The notes under the pieces: model-generated | The model's database searches: none | What the model was told of the DNA's origin: nothing | The model's input: the letters and a program-made list of their open reading frames with translations, nothing else | Made by a program: the position numbers and the translations under genes | NCBI GenBank assembly: GCA_002477465.1 | Contig: DLPV01000054.1 | Span: forward strand, 1 to 14,682 | DNA: 14,682 nucleotides | Source: Gammaproteobacteria bacterium UBA7449 | GTDB taxonomy: Bacteria; Pseudomonadota; Gammaproteobacteria; Pseudomonadales; Pseudohongiellaceae | Direction of reading: 5' to 3' | Shown: one piece after another, positions 12,344-14,682 of the stretch | How the letters are laid out: every line of letters starts with the position of its first letter | Position numbering within the stretch: position 1 is the stretch's first letter

Positions 12344-12979
12344 ATGGTCGACAAAATTAAAACTGCCTCCGTTACTCCCCCAACTCACACCGCTGACCGT
12401 GACGCTGAGGCTATTTCCGCGCTCATGGATGGCGAAGCAAACGATCTTGATTTACGGCGCTTGCTCAAGTTCGCTGCCGAAAATCCCGAAACGATGGAAA
12501 CTTGGGAGCGTTATCACCTGGTCCAATCGGTGATGCATGAGCAGGGCACTCCTGTGTCGACAGCTGTCGCCAGCGGCGTGGCCGTTGCGCTGGCAGACGA
12601 AGTGGCCTATAGCGCCGAATCACAGCGCTTCAGCGCTTGGCAGCAACAACTCACCAAACTGGCAGTAGCCGCTGCCGTGGCAGTGCTTGCGGTGCTCACG
12701 CTGCAGCCTGATCCAGCTGTTACTATGCCTACTTCTGAACTAGCGCAAGAGGCTCCGAGCAACTCTCAGGCAGCGCCGCTGGCGGTGTCGGCAACTCTGG
12801 TTGCGGACACTCGGGTTGTGGAAACCCTCTCGGCCACTGTAGACCCTGAAGCGCAGCAACGGCTGCGTGATTACATCGAAAGCATGAGTTTCGATGGTGC
12901 TGAGCCTGTGAGCATGGAGCATATTCAGGACTCCCCGCTATACAGATTGGTTAACGACCTTCCTGCATCACCCGATTAG
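12344..12979 (+). CDS. rseA: Anti-sigma-E factor RseA/MucA
   Basis: A 211-residue single-pass inner membrane protein that sequesters RpoE until regulated proteolysis. The cytoplasmic anti-sigma domain is recognisable: A-I-S-A-L-M-D-G-E-A-N-D-L-D-L-R-R (23-39), W-E-R-Y-H-L-V-Q-S-V-M-H (54-65). One transmembrane helix lies at about 104-120. The periplasmic part (121-211) is low in complexity at first and ends in a family-like R-L-R-D-Y-I-E-S-M region. The N-terminus is about 15-20 residues longer than usual, and no ribosome-binding site supports the ATG at 12344; a later start is possible but none is clearly better. The normal next gene, rseB/mucB, is absent. Confidence 0.88.
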   Translation: MVDKIKTASVTPPTHTADRDAEAISALMDGEANDLDLRRLLKFAAENPETMETWERYHLVQSVMHEQGTPVSTAVASGVAVALADEVAYSAESQRFSAWQQQLTKLAVAAAVAVLAVLTLQPDPAVTMPTSELAQEAPSNSQAAPLAVSATLVADTRVVETLSATVDPEAQQRLRDYIESMSFDGAEPVSMEHIQDSPLYRLVNDLPASPD

Positions 12980-13138
12980 ACTCTAAGCCGGTGCGAAACC
13001 TCCATTTTTCGCGGCGACTCTTCATTACGCGGCCAAGTCTGCAATATGCTAAAGTTTACGGCGTTACATTCCGGGAATTAGCGAGTTCACAGACGAGGAT
13101 AGATAAGTCTCTGATCGAAACTGGTTGTTGCTGACGTA

Positions 13139-14602
13139 GTGAGTAGTATGCATTTATCTAAGCGCTTTATCCTTCATCGTATGTCCTCTGCAGGCTCTCA
13201 TGCCCTGGCTGGTGTTGCCCTTTGCCTGTTCGCAGGCAGCATCTTAAGCTTCTCCAGAGTGCTTGTAGCTGCCGAGTTGCCTAACTTCGCTGACCTGGTG
13301 GAGAAAAACGCTCCCTCAATCGTCGAAATTTCCACCACGCGACGGGTAGCAGCTCGCGCCCCGAGTCCCGATTCGGAAATAGAGGAGCTGTTGCGTCGCC
13401 TGAATCCTGAAGACATCCCTGAACTGGAGATCGAAGGGCTCCCCGAGCAGCGCCAACGTGCCGCGGTGGGCTCAGGATTTATAGTTTCCGAAGATGGCTA
13501 TGTCATTACCAACAATCACGTGGTGGTTGGAGCCGATGAAATCCAAGTAACTCTGAATGACAGAAGAGTTTTCGATGCCAAAGTTATAGGTCTTGATGAG
13601 CCGTCGGATCTGGCGGTTCTCAAACTGGACGCTACTGACCTTCCCCATGTCGCCTTTGGAAACTCAGACGCCTTGCGTGTTGGTGAATGGGTGTTGGCAA
13701 TTGGTTCTCCTTTCGGGCTTGAGTTTTCTGCGGCTGCTGGCATCGTGAGCGCCAAGGGCAGATCTGTGCCGGGTAGATCCTCCTATAACTATATGGCTTT
13801 CATTCAGACTGATGTCGCCATCAACCAGGGAAACTCCGGTGGGCCGCTGTTCAATCTGGATGGCGAAGTCATTGGAATTAATTCCCAAATTCTTAGCAGC
13901 ACCGGCGGCTCCAATGGTATTTCGTTCTCGATTCCAAGCAATGTAGCGATTAACGTGATCAATCAGCTGCAAGAAACCGGCAGGGTCGAAAGGGGGTTGC
14001 TCGGCGTGCGCATGCGCGAAGTTGATAATGCCCTGGCAGAAATCTTCGGGATGGCAATACCACGTGGCGCCTTTGTGGACGAGGCGCAGCCTGGCAGTCC
14101 GGCCGCGGAGGGCGGTATTCAGAATGAGGACATCATCGTGGAATTCAACGGCCACGAGATTGAGTACTACACCGATTTGCCATTTTACGTTGGCCAGTAC
14201 CGGCCAGACACCCGAGCCGCGGTCAAGCTCTATCGCGATGGCGAGATACTCGATCGCGTCGTCGTCCTGGGTAGTTCACCAACCAATGTTGTGGCCAGTA
14301 CTACGCCAGAGGTGCCTCGTGAACGCGCCAATCCTTTGGGATTCCGAGTCGCTGAGCTGGGTGAGGAAGCCAGGCAGATATCTGGTTTGAGTGGAGTACG
14401 GATTGCTGAACTCAATGCAGGGCCTGGGCGAGAAGCCGGTTTGCGTGAAGGGGATGTTATCGTCGCTCTGAATCGCCGCGAGGTTAACTCTACTGAACAA
14501 TTTGCTGAAATTGCCAGCAGTCTACCCGACAGCGGCTTTGTGCCTATCCGCATCGTGCGGGAAGGGCAGGCGACAACTATGGCATTGGAGATGGCTCCGT
14601 AG
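13139..14602 (+). CDS. mucD: Periplasmic serine protease MucD (DegP/HtrA family)
   Basis: A 487-residue periplasmic HtrA-type protease. A hydrophobic signal segment (about 21-45) ends near V-A-A-E. The trypsin-like domain carries the catalytic triad His127 (T-N-N-H-V-V), Asp157 (S-D-L-A-V-L-K) and Ser233 (G-N-S-G-G-P-L). Two PDZ domains follow (about 285-375 and 395-487), the first beginning G-L-L-G-V and the second showing V-R-I-A-E-L then A-G-L-R-E-G-D-V-I. Length matches MucD/DegQ-type proteins. The GTG at 13139 gives the longest form; ATG at 13148 is as likely. In pseudomonads MucD degrades misfolded envelope proteins and dampens AlgU activation. It is 159 bases after rseA, with rseB missing between. 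Confidence 0.94.
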   Translation: MSSMHLSKRFILHRMSSAGSHALAGVALCLFAGSILSFSRVLVAAELPNFADLVEKNAPSIVEISTTRRVAARAPSPDSEIEELLRRLNPEDIPELEIEGLPEQRQRAAVGSGFIVSEDGYVITNNHVVVGADEIQVTLNDRRVFDAKVIGLDEPSDLAVLKLDATDLPHVAFGNSDALRVGEWVLAIGSPFGLEFSAAAGIVSAKGRSVPGRSSYNYMAFIQTDVAINQGNSGGPLFNLDGEVIGINSQILSSTGGSNGISFSIPSNVAINVINQLQETGRVERGLLGVRMREVDNALAEIFGMAIPRGAFVDEAQPGSPAAEGGIQNEDIIVEFNGHEIEYYTDLPFYVGQYRPDTRAAVKLYRDGEILDRVVVLGSSPTNVVASTTPEVPRERANPLGFRVAELGEEARQISGLSGVRIAELNAGPGREAGLREGDVIVALNRREVNSTEQFAEIASSLPDSGFVPIRIVREGQATTMALEMAP

Positions 14603-14611
14603 CGTCGCCGC

Positions 14612-14634
14612 GGCGCGCAGCATGCCTGCGCGCC
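14612..14634 (+). terminator. Strong hairpin after mucD
   Basis: GGCGCGCAG (14612-14620), a 5-base loop, and CTGCGCGCC (14626-14634) form a perfect 9-base-pair GC-rich stem nine bases past the mucD stop. There is no T-run after it, so it would act as a 3' stabiliser or a weak or Rho-assisted terminator rather than a textbook intrinsic one. Confidence 0.5.
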
Positions 14635-14682
14635 CCTACATAGCGTCACATTTCCCCTGCCACTGAGCGTCCCTTTAGGGTA

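Overview
The window looks like chromosomal DNA of a gammaproteobacterium, plausibly a marine member related to the Cellvibrionales/Halieaceae or the pseudomonads. That placement is inference from gene order. The right half has the order ygfZ, sdhE, ygfX, nadB, rpoE, rseA, mucD, which is known from gammaproteobacteria, and all of these genes look intact.

Layout. Positions 1-3560 are an AT-richer accessory region of short, broken or unfamiliar genes. It holds a phage-type helix-turn-helix gene wrecked by two stops and a frameshift, a small lipoprotein, and a minus-strand chain of tiny ORFs (30, 68 and 59 codons, two of the junctions being ATGA overlaps) that leads into a secreted HExxH metallopeptidase. 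Positions 3577-6602 hold a compact surface/envelope cluster. A membrane-anchored pilin-like protein with a prepilin-type N-terminus is transcribed leftward. Divergently from it run a two-helix membrane protein, a second pilin-like protein that lacks a prepilin leader, and a fatty acid hydroxylase/sterol desaturase family membrane enzyme. Positions 6603-7736 are a gene graveyard: remnants of a zinc-type alcohol dehydrogenase/quinone reductase (minus) and of an MBL-fold hydrolase (plus), both carrying stops.

Positions 7704-14602 are housekeeping. YgfZ (folate-binding, Fe-S enzyme maintenance) is divergent from SdhE (FAD attachment to succinate dehydrogenase) and its partner YgfX. Convergent to these is nadB (L-aspartate oxidase, first step of NAD synthesis); the nadB and ygfX stop codons share one CTAG. 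Divergent from nadB is the envelope-stress operon: the extracytoplasmic sigma factor RpoE/AlgU, the anti-sigma factor RseA/MucA and the periplasmic protease MucD.

Two features of the stress locus stand out. There are two good matches to the sigma-E/AlgU promoter consensus, one ahead of rpoE and one inside the 248-base gap between rpoE and rseA, so the sigma factor probably drives its own gene and, separately, its own inhibitor. The rseB/mucB gene that normally lies between rseA and mucD is absent; only 159 bases separate them.

The best candidates for undescribed biology are the pilin-like/hydroxylase cluster and the translationally coupled mini-gene chain ending in the metallopeptidase.
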